In this document: in pieces, positions 1 to 10,054 of the stretch
How the letters are laid out: every line of letters begins with the position of its first letter
How positions within the stretch are numbered: position 1 is the stretch's first letter
Assembly: GCF_034039665.1 (NCBI RefSeq)
Contig: NZ_CP120131.1
Span: forward strand, 1,350,446 to 1,414,445
Direction: 5' to 3'
From: Mammaliicoccus sp. Dog046
GTDB lineage: Bacteria; Bacillota; Bacilli; Staphylococcales; Staphylococcaceae
DNA length: 64,000 nucleotides
Program-made: the position numbers and the translations under genes
Notes under the pieces: generated by a model
Told to the model about the DNA's origin: nothing
Seen by the model: only the letters and a program-made list of their open reading frames with translations
The model's database searches: none

Positions 1-1
1 C

Positions 2-2263
2 ACAGGTTCTGACAGCGAGTCTGATAACAGCTCTGATTCGGACGCTAACACTGGCTCTGACAGTGAATCTGATAACAACTCTGATTCTGATGTAAACACT
101 GGCTCAGATAGTGACTCAGATAACAGCTCTGATTCGGATGTAAATTCTGGTTCAGATAGTGATTCTGACGCGAATACTGGATCTGATAGTGAATCTGATA
201 ACAGCTCTGATTCGGAGGTAAATACAGGTTCTGACAGTGATTCTGACAACAGCTCTGACTCAGATGTAAACACTGGTTCTGACAGCGATTCTGATAACAG
301 TTCTGATTCTGATGTAAACACTGGTTCTGATAGTGATTCAGATAACAGCTCTGATTCGGAGGTAAATACAGGTTCTGACAGTGATTCTGATAACAAGTCT
401 GATTCTGATGTGAATTCAGGATCTGACAGCGATTCAGACAACAACTCTGACTCTGATGTGAACACTGGCTCAGACAGTGATTCAGACAACAACTCTGATT
501 CTGATGTGAATTCAGGATCTGACAGTGATTCAGATAACAAGTCTGACTCTGACGCGAATACTGGCTCAGATAGCGATTCTGATAACAAGTCTGATTCTGA
601 TGTAAACACTGGTTCTGATAGTGATTCAGACAACAGCTCTGATTCGGATGTAAATTCAGGTTCTGATAGTGATTCTGACGTGAATACAGGTTCTGACAGC
701 GATTCAGATAACAGTTCTGACTCTGACGCGAATACAGGTTCAGATAGCGATTCAGATAGCAGCTCTGATTCTGATGTTAACACTGGATCTTACAGTGACT
801 CTGATAACAACTCTGATTCGGATGTAAATTCTGGTTCTGATAGTGATTCAGATAACATCTCTGATTCTGATGTAAACACTGGTTCTGATAGCGATTCTGA
901 TAACAACTCTGATTCTGATGTGAACACTGGATCTGATAGCGATTCTGATAACAGTTCTGATTCTGATGTGAACACTGGATCTGATAGTGATTCAGACAAC
1001 ATCTCTGATTCTGATGTAAATACAGGTTCTGATAGTGATTCTGACAACAAGTCTGATTCTGATGTGAACACTGGTTCTGACAGCGATTCTGACAACAGCT
1101 CTGACTCTGATGTAAATTCAGGATCTGACAGCGAATCTGACAACAGCTCTGACTCAGATGTAAACACTGGTTCTGACAGTGATTCAGATAACAACTCTGA
1201 TTCGGATGTGAATTCAGGATCTGATAGTGATTCTGATGTAAACACTGGTTCTGATAGTGATTCAGACAACAGCTCTGATTCTGATGTAAATACAGGTTCT
1301 GATAGTGATTCAGACAACAACTCTGATTCGGATGTAAATTCTGGATCTGATAGCGATTCTGATAACAGTTCTGATTCTGGTGCAAACACAGGTTCTGATA
1401 GCGAATCTGACAACAATTCTGATTCGGATGCGAACACTGGTTCAGATAGTGATTCAGACAACAGCTCTGATTCGGATGTAAATACAGGTTCTGACAGCGA
1501 TTCAGATATCAACTCTGATTCGGATGCGAATACTGGATCTGATAGCGATTCTGATAATCCTTCAGACTCTGACACTAACACTGGATCTGATAGCGATTCT
1601 GATAACAGTTCTGATTCTGATGCAAACACAGGTTCTGATAGCGATTCTGATAACAGTTCTGATTCTGATGCAAACACAGGTTCTGATAGCGAATCTGACA
1701 ACAATTCTGATTCTGATGCGAACACTGGTTCTGATAGTGATTCAGACAACAGCTCTGATTCGGATGTAAATACAGGTTCTGATACTGATTCAGACAACAA
1801 CTCTGATTCTGATGTAAACACAGGTTCAGATAGCGATTCAGATATCAACTCTGATTCGGATGCGAATACTGGATCTGATAGCGAATCTGATAATCCTTCA
1901 GACTCTGACACTAACACTGGGTCTGACAGTGACTCTGATATCAACTCTGATTCTGATGCAAACACAGGTTCTGACAGCGATTCTGATAACTCTTCAGACT
2001 CTGACGCTAATACTGGCTCTGATAGTGATTCAGATAACAACTCTGATTCTGATGTAAACACTGGATCTGACAGTGACTCTGATAACAACTCTGATTCGGA
2101 TGTAAATTCTGGTTCTGATAGTGATTCAGACAACAACTCTGATTCGGATGTAAATTCTGGTTCTGATAGTGATTCAGACAACAGCTCTGATTCGGATGTG
2201 AATTCAGGATCTGACAGTGATTCAGATAACAAGTCTGACTCTGACGCGAATACTGGCTCAGCT
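2..2263 (+). repeat. 48-bp tandem repeat array encoding SD repeats
   Basis: Roughly 47 copies of a 48-bp unit encode the 16-residue SD motif. Synonymous variants (tct/tca, agc/agt, gat/gac) are shuffled between units, which suggests recombination and gene conversion rather than recent pure expansion. Three 30-bp short units lack six codons and recur about 510-560 bp apart, hinting at duplication of larger blocks. Copy number is likely to vary between strains. Confidence 0.95.
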
Positions 2264-2638
2264 AACACTTCTCATAATAAAGGTGAGGCTGATACAAACT
2301 CAGGTTCAACTAGCGATTCAAACATCAACTTAGATTCTGATGCAAATACTTCATCTAATAGTGATTCAGATAATAATGCTACTGCAGATAACAAGTCTGA
2401 TATTACTAAAGAATTAAATGCTGATATTGTCTCTAGCTCTGCTAATGGAACAACTTCAAGTGATAATTCAGGAAATGTTAACGAAAAAGATAATCAAGCA
2501 GATAAAAACACTTTACCTGATACAGGTGAGCAACCTTTAAATAATTCAACTTTAATAGGTTCATTATTTGCTGGTCTTGGTTCTATTTTCTTATTTGGTC
2601 GTCGTAAAAGAGAAAAAGAAGATCAATCTAAAAATTAA
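2..2638 (+). CDS. SD-repeat LPXTG-anchored surface protein, C-terminal part
   Basis: This is the C-terminal part of a cell-wall-anchored serine-aspartate repeat protein. The reading frame is open from the first bases of the window, so the start and any ligand-binding A domain lie upstream; the first internal ATG at 410 is not a true start. About 47 tandem 16-residue (48-bp) units of the pattern [16 protein letters not shown] run to about 2263, with variable N/S/K/I and V/A positions. They are followed by a degenerating spacer. The sorting signal LPDTGE lies at 2513-2530, then a hydrophobic segment and a basic tail rich in R and K, as sortase A substrates have. SD repeats in Sdr/Clf-type proteins act as a stalk and are often glycosylated. 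Three units (near 148, 658 and 1216) are shortened to 10 residues. The adhesin cannot be named without its N-terminus. Confidence 0.93.
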   Translation, partial: TGSDSESDNSSDSDANTGSDSESDNNSDSDVNTGSDSDSDNSSDSDVNSGSDSDSDANTGSDSESDNSSDSEVNTGSDSDSDNSSDSDVNTGSDSDSDNSSDSDVNTGSDSDSDNSSDSEVNTGSDSDSDNKSDSDVNSGSDSDSDNNSDSDVNTGSDSDSDNNSDSDVNSGSDSDSDNKSDSDANTGSDSDSDNKSDSDVNTGSDSDSDNSSDSDVNSGSDSDSDVNTGSDSDSDNSSDSDANTGSDSDSDSSSDSDVNTGSYSDSDNNSDSDVNSGSDSDSDNISDSDVNTGSDSDSDNNSDSDVNTGSDSDSDNSSDSDVNTGSDSDSDNISDSDVNTGSDSDSDNKSDSDVNTGSDSDSDNSSDSDVNSGSDSESDNSSDSDVNTGSDSDSDNNSDSDVNSGSDSDSDVNTGSDSDSDNSSDSDVNTGSDSDSDNNSDSDVNSGSDSDSDNSSDSGANTGSDSESDNNSDSDANTGSDSDSDNSSDSDVNTGSDSDSDINSDSDANTGSDSDSDNPSDSDTNTGSDSDSDNSSDSDANTGSDSDSDNSSDSDANTGSDSESDNNSDSDANTGSDSDSDNSSDSDVNTGSDTDSDNNSDSDVNTGSDSDSDINSDSDANTGSDSESDNPSDSDTNTGSDSDSDINSDSDANTGSDSDSDNSSDSDANTGSDSDSDNNSDSDVNTGSDSDSDNNSDSDVNSGSDSDSDNNSDSDVNSGSDSDSDNSSDSDVNSGSDSDSDNKSDSDANTGSANTSHNKGEADTNSGSTSDSNINLDSDANTSSNSDSDNNATADNKSDITKELNADIVSSSANGTTSSDNSGNVNEKDNQADKNTLPDTGEQPLNNSTLIGSLFAGLGSIFLFGRRKREKEDQSKN

Positions 2639-2653
2639 TATTTGCTAAAAAGG

Positions 2654-2682
2654 TGAGGCCGAGAATTTAATTCTCGGCCTCA
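2654..2682 (+). terminator. Terminator of the SD-repeat gene
   Basis: A 12-bp perfect stem (2654-2665 with 2671-2682), GC-rich in the middle, is followed by TTTTATAT. It sits 15 bases after the stop of the surface protein. Confidence 0.85.
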
Positions 2683-2700
2683 TTTTATATAATAAAAACA

Positions 2701-2739
2701 CCTGTTTAAAATTCATTTGTTAATTGAACTTTAAACAGG
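2701..2739 (-). terminator. Terminator of the queuosine-precursor transporter gene
   Basis: A 10-bp stem (2701-2710 with 2730-2739) reads on the minus strand into a T-rich tract. It lies 30 bases beyond the stop of the minus-strand transporter gene. Confidence 0.7.
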
Positions 2740-2768
2740 CGTTTAATTTTATTGTATTGTTTTAATAT

Positions 2769-3458
2769 TTACTCTGTGATTTTACCGTTTTTATACATGG
2801 ATTTTGCTATATAACCAAATGGCACATTTGAAATTGTAGTAATTAATTTCAAGAAATAGGTTGTTATAAATATCTCAAATACAACGTTATTCGGTAGATT
2901 GCCATAGAATGCAATTAATACAAATATTGCAGTATCTACTATCGAACTTATTATTGTACTTCCATATGCACGTAAATAAAACGTCTTATCTGATGAAAAT
3001 CTTTTTTTGATTAAACTAAACAATAATACATCTAAATGTTGACCAATAATATAAGCAATGATAGAACCTATTGCAATTCTTGGTACAATATTAAATATTG
3101 TCTCAAGTGCTTTTTGAGAGATATCTTCACTTGCTGGTATAAATGCAAGTGAGCATTGTAATAATATTACCATTACAATTACTGAAGAAAATCCTAACCA
3201 TACTGCTTTCTTTGCTTGTTTTCTACCATAGATATCATTTAAGATATCTGTTGCTAAATAAATGGATGCAAACATTACATTTCCTAAAGTTGCACTTACT
3301 GAAAATAGTTCTACTGTTTTAATCACCTGTATATTTGCTATAATAGTTCCTATAGCAACCCAAACAAACAGGCCGGTTTTACCAAAGAATCGGAATAAAA
3401 CTAACATTAATATAAATGTTACAAAAAATGTTCCAATTCCTACTAATTCGTTATACAT
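2769..3458 (-). CDS. Queuosine precursor transporter (VUT/YhhQ family)
   Basis: This 229-residue integral membrane protein has six or so hydrophobic segments and matches the VUT/YhhQ (DUF165) family, which imports queuine or preQ1/preQ0 precursors for tRNA queuosine modification. Typical features visible are the conserved stretch ATDILNDIYGRKQAKKAVW after the second or third helix and a C-terminal VPFGYIAK-type segment. The ATG is preceded by AGGAGG at 9-bp spacing. That ribosome site is part of a preQ1-I riboswitch fold, which independently supports the substrate. Length is normal for the family. The gene is monocistronic, with its own promoter and terminator, and is divergent from the zinc-finger gene. 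Confidence 0.9.
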   Translation of the reverse strand: MYNELVGIGTFFVTFILMLVLFRFFGKTGLFVWVAIGTIIANIQVIKTVELFSVSATLGNVMFASIYLATDILNDIYGRKQAKKAVWLGFSSVIVMVILLQCSLAFIPASEDISQKALETIFNIVPRIAIGSIIAYIIGQHLDVLLFSLIKKRFSSDKTFYLRAYGSTIISSIVDTAIFVLIAFYGNLPNNVVFEIFITTYFLKLITTISNVPFGYIAKSMYKNGKITE

Positions 3459-3467
3459 AACTTTGTT

Positions 3468-3505
3468 CCTCCTAAATTTTGATACAGCGGGTGTTTAGAA
3501 ACCGC
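3468..3505 (-). promoter_or_regulatory. preQ1-I riboswitch, translational
   Basis: Read on the minus strand, stem P1 is GCGG..CCGC (3502-3505 with 3487-3490). Its loop carries TTTCTAAACAC and is followed by an A-rich tail. The loop CTAAA can pair with TTTAG (3472-3476) directly abutting GGAGG (3468-3472), forming the class I pseudoknot that hides the Shine-Dalgarno site. The downstream gene is a queuosine-precursor transporter, as expected. The fold was deduced by eye. Confidence 0.85.
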
Positions 3506-3522
3506 AATAATCGAACTTTCCT

Positions 3523-3551
3523 ATTATAAGGTTCAAAGTTGTAAAAATCAA
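3523..3551 (-). promoter_or_regulatory. Promoter of the preQ1-regulated transporter
   Basis: On the minus strand a TTGATT -35 (3546-3551) and a perfect TATAAT -10 (3523-3528) are separated by 17 bp. Transcription would begin about ten bases before the riboswitch stem. Confidence 0.75.
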
Positions 3552-3563
3552 TAAGCTTTATCG

Positions 3564-3592
3564 TAAACATTTTATATATTGAATGTTATAAT
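3564..3592 (+). promoter_or_regulatory. Promoter of the zinc-finger/cvfC/brxA cluster
   Basis: TAAACA (3564-3569), a 17-bp spacer and a perfect TATAAT (3587-3592). It is back to back with the minus-strand transporter promoter and starts transcription just before 3611. Confidence 0.6.
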
Positions 3593-3610
3593 AACGGTCT
3601 ACGTAAGGGA

Positions 3611-3805
3611 GTGACACTCATTTTAGTACATGAAGAAAAATTAGCGATTAAACAAATAGATCAATTAATGGAAACATATTGTAAAGGGTGTTTGTTAAAG
3701 ACCCATTATCGTGAAACGAAGGGGAAACATCAAGCCCATCAATATTGTATATCCGAATGTTCAATTGGAATTCGCATTAAACAATTAGGTAATACATTGC
3801 AATAA
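3611..3805 (+). CDS. Small zinc-finger-domain protein
   Basis: This protein of up to 64 residues has a CxxC...H...C...C pattern: CKGC near residues 24-27, conserved histidines, then YCISEC near 45-50. It fits the zf-C2HCIx2C (DUF2602) small proteins of Firmicutes, whose function is unknown; metal binding is likely. The start is uncertain. The in-frame GTG at 3611 directly touches AAGGGAG, which is too close for a ribosome site. A start at an unusual codon near 3617-3620 would give normal spacing, and the ATG at 3630 is out of frame. The gene is followed 10 bases later by cvfC, so co-transcription is likely. Confidence 0.75.
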   Translation: MTLILVHEEKLAIKQIDQLMETYCKGCLLKTHYRETKGKHQAHQYCISECSIGIRIKQLGNTLQ

Positions 3806-3815
3806 GGAGGATATT

Positions 3816-4943
3816 ATGGAAATTGTAAGAGTTGAACCAACACCAAGCCCTAATACTATGAAGATAGTATTATCATTTAAAAAGGAAGACCGATCATCAA
3901 AAACATATACTGAAACGAATGATCAAAACCCAGAATTCATAAATCGTATCTTACAACTTGATGGTATTAAATCTGTCTTTCATGTTATGGATTTTATTGC
4001 AGTAGATAAAAATCCAAAAGAAAATTGGGATACTTTATTGAAAGAAGTGACGTCAGCAATATCTGGTTCAACGGATAATAATGATTTAGATTTAAATCAA
4101 GTGAATGAACATTTTGGCGAAGTTAAAGCTGAAGTATTAGAATTTAAAGGGATACCGTATCAAATTAAGTTAACTTCTTCAGATGAAGAGAAAAGAAAAC
4201 AACTTCCTGAAATTTATATTGATAGTATGCTTAAGGCTACAAAAGACGATGACAATGTTGTATTTTTAAGAAAATGGAAAGATTTAGGTATCCGTTACGG
4301 TGAACTTGATGAGGTACTAGAATCTGTACAAGAAGAAGTACTTGCATTGTATCCAGAATCACTATTAAATCAATTAGTTGATGATGCTTTAAATAACGAT
4401 GTTGTTATTCCAGAAAAACAATTTATTCATGTTGATAAAGAGACTTTTGAACAAGAACAAGATTGGAAAGTTAGATTAAGAATGTTGAATGATTTTCCAA
4501 CACCAACCGAAGCTGATTATCCGTTACTTGACTTAGCGCTTAATGATACAAAGCCTCAAGTCCGAAGAATGGCTATTGTACTCTTGGGTATGATAGAAAC
4601 TAAAGAAACATTACCGTATTTATATAGAGGTATGAATGATAAAGTTGTATCTGTAAGACGAACGGCAGGTGACTGTTTGAGTGATTTAGGTTTCAGAGAA
4701 GCTTTACCTGTAATGATTGAAGCTTTAGAGGATCCTCACAAAATTGTTAGATGGCGAGCAGCTATGTTTATTTTTGATGAAGGTGACGACTCTGCACTAG
4801 AAGCATTACGAAATAGACAAGATGATCCAGCATTTGACGTTAAATTACAAGTTCAAATGGCTATTGAAAGAATTGAAAATGGTGAAGAAGCTTTAGGATC
4901 TGTATGGAAACAAATGGCGAATAGAAAAAGAGAGGAAAATTAA
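3816..4943 (+). CDS. cvfC: Conserved virulence factor C (CvfC)
   Basis: This 375-residue cytosolic protein matches staphylococcal CvfC. Residues 1-85 form an Nfu/NifU N-terminal scaffold-like domain beginning [17 protein letters not shown] middle CvfC-specific region follows, and HEAT-like repeats occupy about residues 210-350, with repeated motifs such as [24 protein letters not shown] and RWRAAMFIF. In S. aureus, disruption reduces virulence and haemolysin output; the biochemical role is unclear, and the domains suggest a scaffold. The ATG is preceded by AAGGAGG. The gene is followed one base later by the bacilliredoxin gene, so the two are translationally linked. Confidence 0.88.
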   Translation: MEIVRVEPTPSPNTMKIVLSFKKEDRSSKTYTETNDQNPEFINRILQLDGIKSVFHVMDFIAVDKNPKENWDTLLKEVTSAISGSTDNNDLDLNQVNEHFGEVKAEVLEFKGIPYQIKLTSSDEEKRKQLPEIYIDSMLKATKDDDNVVFLRKWKDLGIRYGELDEVLESVQEEVLALYPESLLNQLVDDALNNDVVIPEKQFIHVDKETFEQEQDWKVRLRMLNDFPTPTEADYPLLDLALNDTKPQVRRMAIVLLGMIETKETLPYLYRGMNDKVVSVRRTAGDCLSDLGFREALPVMIEALEDPHKIVRWRAAMFIFDEGDDSALEALRNRQDDPAFDVKLQVQMAIERIENGEEALGSVWKQMANRKREEN

Positions 4944-4944
4944 T

Positions 4945-5382
4945 ATGAATGCATACGAACAATATATGAAAGAATTAGCTCAACCAATGAGATCAGAATT
5001 AACTGACCAAGGTTTCGAAAGTTTAGAAACTCCTGAGGACGTTAAAAGTTATATGGAAAATGCACAACAAAACGAAACAACATTTATTGTAGTAAATTCA
5101 GTTTGTGGATGTGCTGCAGGACTAGCTCGACCAGCAGCTGTTACCGTTGCACAACAAAATGATAAAAAACCATCAAGAGTTGCAACTGTGTTCGCAGGAC
5201 AAGACAAAGAAGCAACAGAAACGATGAGAGAATTTATTGCACAAGTTCCATCAAGTCCATCTATGGCTTTGTTTAAAGGTAACGAACTTAAATACTTTAT
5301 GCCTCGTGAACATATTGAAGGAAGAGATATCCAAGAAATTTGTATGGATATTAAAGACGCATTTGATGAATATTGTGACTAA
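4945..5382 (+). CDS. brxA: Bacilliredoxin BrxA (YphP/YqiW family)
   Basis: This 145-residue cytosolic thioredoxin-fold protein carries the bacilliredoxin CGC active site in [14 protein letters not shown] (residues about 51-64). BrxA/B proteins remove bacillithiol from S-bacillithiolated proteins during disulfide stress. Length and the PREHIEGR stretch near the end match the family. The placement between cvfC and thyA is the arrangement I know for the S. aureus brxA locus. The gene follows cvfC by one base and overlaps the next methyltransferase gene by a few codons. Confidence 0.92.
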   Translation: MNAYEQYMKELAQPMRSELTDQGFESLETPEDVKSYMENAQQNETTFIVVNSVCGCAAGLARPAAVTVAQQNDKKPSRVATVFAGQDKEATETMREFIAQVPSSPSMALFKGNELKYFMPREHIEGRDIQEICMDIKDAFDEYCD

Positions 5383-6163
5383 TGTCAGACTGACAACTGC
5401 AGTAAAAGCTGATGCATCTCTCTACAAACAAGTAGAGGATGCATATTTTAAATTATCGGCGATTTCTGAAATAGGCCAAGCTACAATCATTAAAAGAAGA
5501 AAACATACCATTAAACAACTATTCCAGCAGAATACAACTCCTATAATTGTATTTGAGCGCACTGGTCCGAAACTTTATTATTCACCAGACCATCCGATTT
5601 ACTTTCATTTAGATACTACGAAAGTAAAACTCAAAGCATTAGAACAAAATCAACTACCTATTTTAGTAGACATGGTTAATGATTTAAAAGGTAGGGGTAC
5701 GAAATTCAGTTTCGTTGACGGTACAATGGGCTTTGGTAGAGATAGTTATTTAATCTTAAAAGCTTTCCCAAATGCAAAGGTTTACGCTGTAGAACAAAAT
5801 CCACTTATTCATTTCGTTATTTCTATAGGAATGAAACAATTTTTAAATGAAGATATGAACAGTCGTATTCAATTCATTCATGCAGATTTTCAAGAGTGGA
5901 TCAATAAACAGGATGAAATAGTAGATTTCTTATATCTAGATCCAATGTTTGAACAAACGCTAAATGATTCTGACCGAATGGGAGAATTATCACGAGTAAC
6001 GCATTCCACAATTATTTCAGAAAACATTTCAAATTATAAAAAGCTTATCATTAAAGCACATTATAAAAGTGAACTGTTCAAAAAATTAAATGCGATTCGT
6101 TGTATAAGAAAGACATCTAAAACACATTATGGCATATCGATAAATAATCAAATACAGAAATAA
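5366..6163 (+). CDS. Class I SAM-dependent methyltransferase (RsmJ-like)
   Basis: The protein has about 265 residues, with a Rossmann SAM-binding site [14 protein letters not shown] followed by an acidic [12 protein letters not shown] strand end and a later [10 protein letters not shown] motif. This arrangement resembles the DUF548/RsmJ group of methyltransferases; the substrate is not known, and rRNA or another nucleic acid is possible. The frame is open far upstream inside brxA, but the plausible starts are ATG 5366 or GTG 5375, both overlapping the brxA stop and implying translational coupling. It ends just before a strong terminator. Confidence 0.8.
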   Translation: MNIVTNVRLTTAVKADASLYKQVEDAYFKLSAISEIGQATIIKRRKHTIKQLFQQNTTPIIVFERTGPKLYYSPDHPIYFHLDTTKVKLKALEQNQLPILVDMVNDLKGRGTKFSFVDGTMGFGRDSYLILKAFPNAKVYAVEQNPLIHFVISIGMKQFLNEDMNSRIQFIHADFQEWINKQDEIVDFLYLDPMFEQTLNDSDRMGELSRVTHSTIISENISNYKKLIIKAHYKSELFKKLNAIRCIRKTSKTHYGISINNQIQK

Positions 6164-6167
6164 AATC

Positions 6168-6205
6168 AAAAGCGACCAAAGTCGATACTGACTTTGGTCG
6201 CTTTT
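6168..6205. terminator. Bidirectional terminator
   Basis: A 16-bp perfect stem (6168-6183 with 6190-6205) starts AAAAGCG and ends CGCTTTT. It can end the plus-strand methyltransferase transcript and the minus-strand small ORF at 6220-6294. Confidence 0.9.
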
Positions 6206-6219
6206 CCCCTTAATAAGGG

Positions 6220-6294
6220 TTATTCAGTGATACACATACTAATCATATAACTTAACAATAAGAATAAACCTATTACAGCGAATATTTCATTCAT
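6220..6294 (-). CDS. Putative 24-residue single-span membrane peptide
   Basis: A 24-codon ORF beginning MNEIFAVIGLFLLLSY has one hydrophobic span and a short polar tail (MCITE). It is preceded on the minus strand by AAAGGAGG with 8-bp spacing to the ATG, and by a -10 TATAAT with a weak -35 at 6348-6376. It ends beside a bidirectional terminator. This complete expression context is why I call it despite its size. I recognise no family. It may be a regulatory membrane peptide; function unknown. Confidence 0.55.
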   Translation of the reverse strand: MNEIFAVIGLFLLLSYMISMCITE

Positions 6295-6347
6295 TGGAAT
6301 AGCCTCCTTTAAATGTAGTACATAATTGAATTACTTTGATTGACTCT

Positions 6348-6376
6348 ATTATACATAATTATGGAGGAACTTTCTA
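6348..6376 (-). promoter_or_regulatory. Possible promoter of the 24-residue membrane peptide
   Basis: On the minus strand a TAGAAA-like -35 (6371-6376), 17-bp spacer and perfect TATAAT (6348-6353). The -35 matches only 4 of 6 bases. Confidence 0.45.
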
Positions 6377-6451
6377 TATTATATCAGTAGTAAATTCGTG
6401 CATTTTTAGTTAATATAGATATGAAAGATTTTAGAGATAAGAGGTGCATAT

Positions 6452-7405
6452 ATGAATAACTTTGATCATGCATATCACGATTTATGCAAAAAAGTTTTAG
6501 AACAAGGTGACAGTAAAGATGACAGAACGGGTACGGGTACAATTTCGATATTTGGTCACCAAATGAGATTCGATTTATCAGAAGGATTCCCTCTACTTAC
6601 AACAAAGAAAGTTTCTTTCAAATTAATCGCTACTGAACTATTGTGGTTTATTAAAGGCGATACAAATATTAGATATCTATTACAATATAAAAATAATATC
6701 TGGAATGAATGGGCGTTTAAAAAATGGATTGAAAGTGAAGATTACGAAGGACCAGACATGACAGATTTTGGTCGACGTAGTTTAGTTGATGATGCTTTCA
6801 ATGAACAATATAAAGAGCAGTTAGCTATCTTTAAATCAAATATACTCAATGATGATGAATTTATGTTGAAATATGGCGACCTTGGTAACGTTTATGGTAA
6901 ACAATGGCGCGATTGGAAAGATCAACATGGCCAAAGCGTAGACCAACTACAAACATTAATTGAAAATATTAAACAAAATCCAAATTCTAGACGACATATC
7001 ATTTCTGCTTGGAATCCAACAGAAATCGATTCAATGGCATTACCACCTTGTCACACGTTGTTCCAATTTTACGTTAAAGATGGTAAATTGAGTTGCCAAT
7101 TATATCAACGTAGTGCAGATATTTTTCTTGGCGTGCCATTTAATATAGCAAGTTATAGCTTATTAACACATTTAATTGCTAAAGAGTGTAATCTAGAAGT
7201 AGGTGAATTTGTTCATACATTTGGAGATGCTCATATTTATAAAAATCATATCGATGCCATTCAAGAACAACTTTCTAGAGATTCTTATGAAGCACCGACC
7301 TTAGAAATCAATTCAGATAAATCACTATTTGATATAGATTATGAGGATTTAGAAATTAAAGATTACAAATCACATCCAAGTATTAAAGCACCTATTGCAG
7401 TATAA
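6452..7405 (+). CDS. thyA: Thymidylate synthase
   Basis: ThyA converts dUMP to dTMP with 5,10-methylene-tetrahydrofolate, leaving dihydrofolate for the DHFR encoded next to it. The 317-residue protein has the catalytic cysteine in [12 protein letters not shown], the [10 protein letters not shown] segment, the [14 protein letters not shown] nucleotide-binding signature and a C-terminal IKAPIAV. The ATG follows AGAGGTG at normal spacing. Length matches staphylococcal ThyA. It is followed by folA after 15 bases, the usual staphylococcal order. Confidence 0.97.
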   Translation: MNNFDHAYHDLCKKVLEQGDSKDDRTGTGTISIFGHQMRFDLSEGFPLLTTKKVSFKLIATELLWFIKGDTNIRYLLQYKNNIWNEWAFKKWIESEDYEGPDMTDFGRRSLVDDAFNEQYKEQLAIFKSNILNDDEFMLKYGDLGNVYGKQWRDWKDQHGQSVDQLQTLIENIKQNPNSRRHIISAWNPTEIDSMALPPCHTLFQFYVKDGKLSCQLYQRSADIFLGVPFNIASYSLLTHLIAKECNLEVGEFVHTFGDAHIYKNHIDAIQEQLSRDSYEAPTLEINSDKSLFDIDYEDLEIKDYKSHPSIKAPIAV

Positions 7406-7897
<492 letters not shown>

Positions 7898-7898
7898 C

Positions 7899-8648
7899 AT
7901 GTTAAGAATGGCGAAAACTTTTGGATACATCATTGGTTATGCCGCATTGGTAACTTCACAACTCAATAAAGTGAAAAGTAAAAAATATCAAATTAATGAT
8001 GTACGCAAACAAGATGAGATGATCCATTTATATGCTCAAAAATGGTCATCAAGAATATTAGAATCAGCAGGTGCAAATATCCATGTAACCGGAAATACTG
8101 AACCATTGGATGAACCTGTACTTTATATTGCAAATCATGAAGGTAATTTCGATATCCCAGTGTTAATTAAACATTTACCTCAACCATTTGGATTTATTTC
8201 TAAGAAAGAAGTAGAAAACATTCCATTTTTAAAGCCGTGGATGGAAGAAATGAATTGCATTTACTTAGATAGATCAAATAGACGAGCTAGTTTACAAATG
8301 ATTAAAGATGGTATAAATAAATTAAAAGAACAACATTCATTACTCATTTTTCCAGAAGGAAGTAGGAGTAAAGGTGGCCCAATGCAAGAATTCAAGGCCG
8401 GTTCTTTTAAATTAGCTAAATCAGCTAAGGTTAAAATTATACCGATAGCTATATATGGTACTTCAAATATAATGGAGAAACAAAATTCTAAAAATATTGT
8501 ACCTAGTGATGTTTATGTACACATTTTAGATCCAGTTACACCAGATATTTTTGAAGATCATACCATGCAAGAAGTGAGTCAGTATGTACAAGAGAAAATT
8601 AGTCATGCTGTTCATTCATTAAAGGAGAATGACTATGTCAAACATTAA
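7899..8648 (+). CDS. 1-acyl-glycerol-3-phosphate acyltransferase family protein
   Basis: A PlsC-type membrane-associated acyltransferase of about 249 residues. It has the HX4D motif in ANHEGNFD (about residues 88-95), the FPEGSRSKGG substrate-binding block and a PIAIYGTS block, in normal order. It probably acylates lysophosphatidic acid or a related lysolipid in membrane phospholipid synthesis; whether it is the main PlsC cannot be told. The start at 7899 is one base after the folA stop; an alternative ATG at residue 4 is possible. It overlaps the DegV gene by 14 bases. Confidence 0.85.
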   Translation: MLRMAKTFGYIIGYAALVTSQLNKVKSKKYQINDVRKQDEMIHLYAQKWSSRILESAGANIHVTGNTEPLDEPVLYIANHEGNFDIPVLIKHLPQPFGFISKKEVENIPFLKPWMEEMNCIYLDRSNRRASLQMIKDGINKLKEQHSLLIFPEGSRSKGGPMQEFKAGSFKLAKSAKVKIIPIAIYGTSNIMEKQNSKNIVPSDVYVHILDPVTPDIFEDHTMQEVSQYVQEKISHAVHSLKENDYVKH

Positions 8649-9477
8649 AATCGTTGTAGATTCTACGACAGATTTATCGCAAGATTATCTTAAAGAAAAT
8701 AACGTAACAGTTGTTCCATTAAATATTTTGATTGATGGTGTCACTTACGAAGACCAAACTGAAATTTCTTCAACAGAATTTTTAGATATGATGAAAGATG
8801 CCAAACAATTACCTAAAACAAGTCAACCAGCAATCGGGAAGATTGTTGAAGCATATGACGAGTTAGGTAAAGACGGTTCAGAAATTCTTAGTATACATAT
8901 GACTTCTGAATTATCTGGAACGTTTAGTGCTGCACAACAAGCTGCTCAAATGACGCAGTCTAACGTTACAGTAGTTGATAGTAAATTTATTTCATTGGCT
9001 TATGGATTCCAAATTGAAGAAATTATAAAATTGGTGAACGAAGGTAAATCGATGACGGAAATTCTTGAACAAATTGAAATTATCAAGAAAAATTTACGTT
9101 TATTTGTTGTAATTGGAAATATTGATAACTTAATTAAAGGTGGCAGAATCGGTAAAGCTAAAGGTCTCCTTGGCTCGCTTATGCAAATTAAACCCATTGG
9201 TGAATTGATAAACGGAAAAATAGAAATGATGCATAATGCACGAACTCAAAATGCAATTATTAAATATTTAATAAAAGAACTTGATGTATTTTTAGAGAAA
9301 AAAGATTTGATAAAAATCGGTATTGCTGATGCAAATGCGGAGCAATTAATGAACAAATTGATGAATACGATTAAGGAAAAGAAAGATTTTCATCACTTTG
9401 ATACAGCAGTAACAACACCTGTCGTTTCTACACATACGGGTGAAGGCGCAATCGGTGTCTTTTTCTATGGAAAATAA
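8635..9477 (+). CDS. DegV family fatty-acid-binding protein
   Basis: A 280-residue DegV/FakB-type protein. It begins MSNIKIVVDSTTDL, has the SQPAIGK segment and the conserved LRLFVVIGNIDNLIKGGRIGKAKG block, and ends in a THTGEGAIGVFFYGK motif. Family members bind a fatty acid and present it to the kinase FakA. The ATG at 8635 is chosen because GGAG (8623-8626) is 8 bases away; the ATG at 8629 is too close. It overlaps the acyltransferase, which also handles fatty acyl groups, so a shared lipid role is reasonable. Whether it is FakB1, FakB2 or another paralogue is not resolved. Confidence 0.88.
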   Translation: MSNIKIVVDSTTDLSQDYLKENNVTVVPLNILIDGVTYEDQTEISSTEFLDMMKDAKQLPKTSQPAIGKIVEAYDELGKDGSEILSIHMTSELSGTFSAAQQAAQMTQSNVTVVDSKFISLAYGFQIEEIIKLVNEGKSMTEILEQIEIIKKNLRLFVVIGNIDNLIKGGRIGKAKGLLGSLMQIKPIGELINGKIEMMHNARTQNAIIKYLIKELDVFLEKKDLIKIGIADANAEQLMNKLMNTIKEKKDFHHFDTAVTTPVVSTHTGEGAIGVFFYGK

Positions 9478-10033
9478 AAATTGGATGAATCATCGCGGTT
9501 GGTTTTACGCATTTATTTTTCTTATATTATTAATATTAATTGCGATGATTTATATAACGGTTTCTGTGTCGGACGATACGCCACCATTAAAGCATGAAAA
9601 AGAAATGGACAACAAAGATTTTACAATTGCATTTAATAATCATGAATTACAAACTTTAATGAATTCAACTTTAAAGGACTATGATATTAAAACACATATT
9701 AAAAACAAAACCGTATCATTTGATACAAAAACAAAAATTTTGGGTAAACAATTAGATGTAACTATTAATACCCATCCAAAAAAATATGATCGTTCAACAA
9801 TCAAGTTTAATATAAAATCGATAGATATCGGAAAATTGAATATTTCAAACCCGTTTATCCTTTCTCAAATTAAAAATCATGGTGATATACCCCCATATAT
9901 TCAAATCCACCCTAAAGATGAATCTTTCTATTTATCATTAGATGAATTAGATATTCAAAATGTTGATAATATTCAAATACAAACATTAGATTTATTGGCA
10001 AAAAAATGGTACTTTGATATTAAGCTAAAGTAA
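9467..10033 (+). CDS. YpmS-like membrane-anchored protein (DUF2140)
   Basis: The protein has about 188 residues with one N-terminal transmembrane helix (residues about 11-31, rich in I/L) and an extracytoplasmic domain of beta-type segments containing the repeated KxxDIxxL pattern. It matches YpmS/DUF2140 proteins, function unknown. ATG 9467 overlaps the DegV stop; ATG 9485 is an alternative. No strong ribosome site is visible, so translation is probably coupled to DegV. Confidence 0.75.
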   Translation: MENKNWMNHRGWFYAFIFLILLILIAMIYITVSVSDDTPPLKHEKEMDNKDFTIAFNNHELQTLMNSTLKDYDIKTHIKNKTVSFDTKTKILGKQLDVTINTHPKKYDRSTIKFNIKSIDIGKLNISNPFILSQIKNHGDIPPYIQIHPKDESFYLSLDELDIQNVDNIQIQTLDLLAKKWYFDIKLK

Positions 10034-10054
10034 TTCATCAAAGGAGGGACAACA

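Noticed and set aside
2..2263. CRISPR-like or satellite array
   Set aside because: The repeats are contiguous, in frame and coding, without unique spacers.
790..2268. 492-codon minus-strand ORF with [17 protein letters not shown] repeats
   Set aside because: It is the antisense shadow of the SD repeats: the 48-bp unit happens to be stop-free in other frames. There is no ribosome site and no plausible protein.
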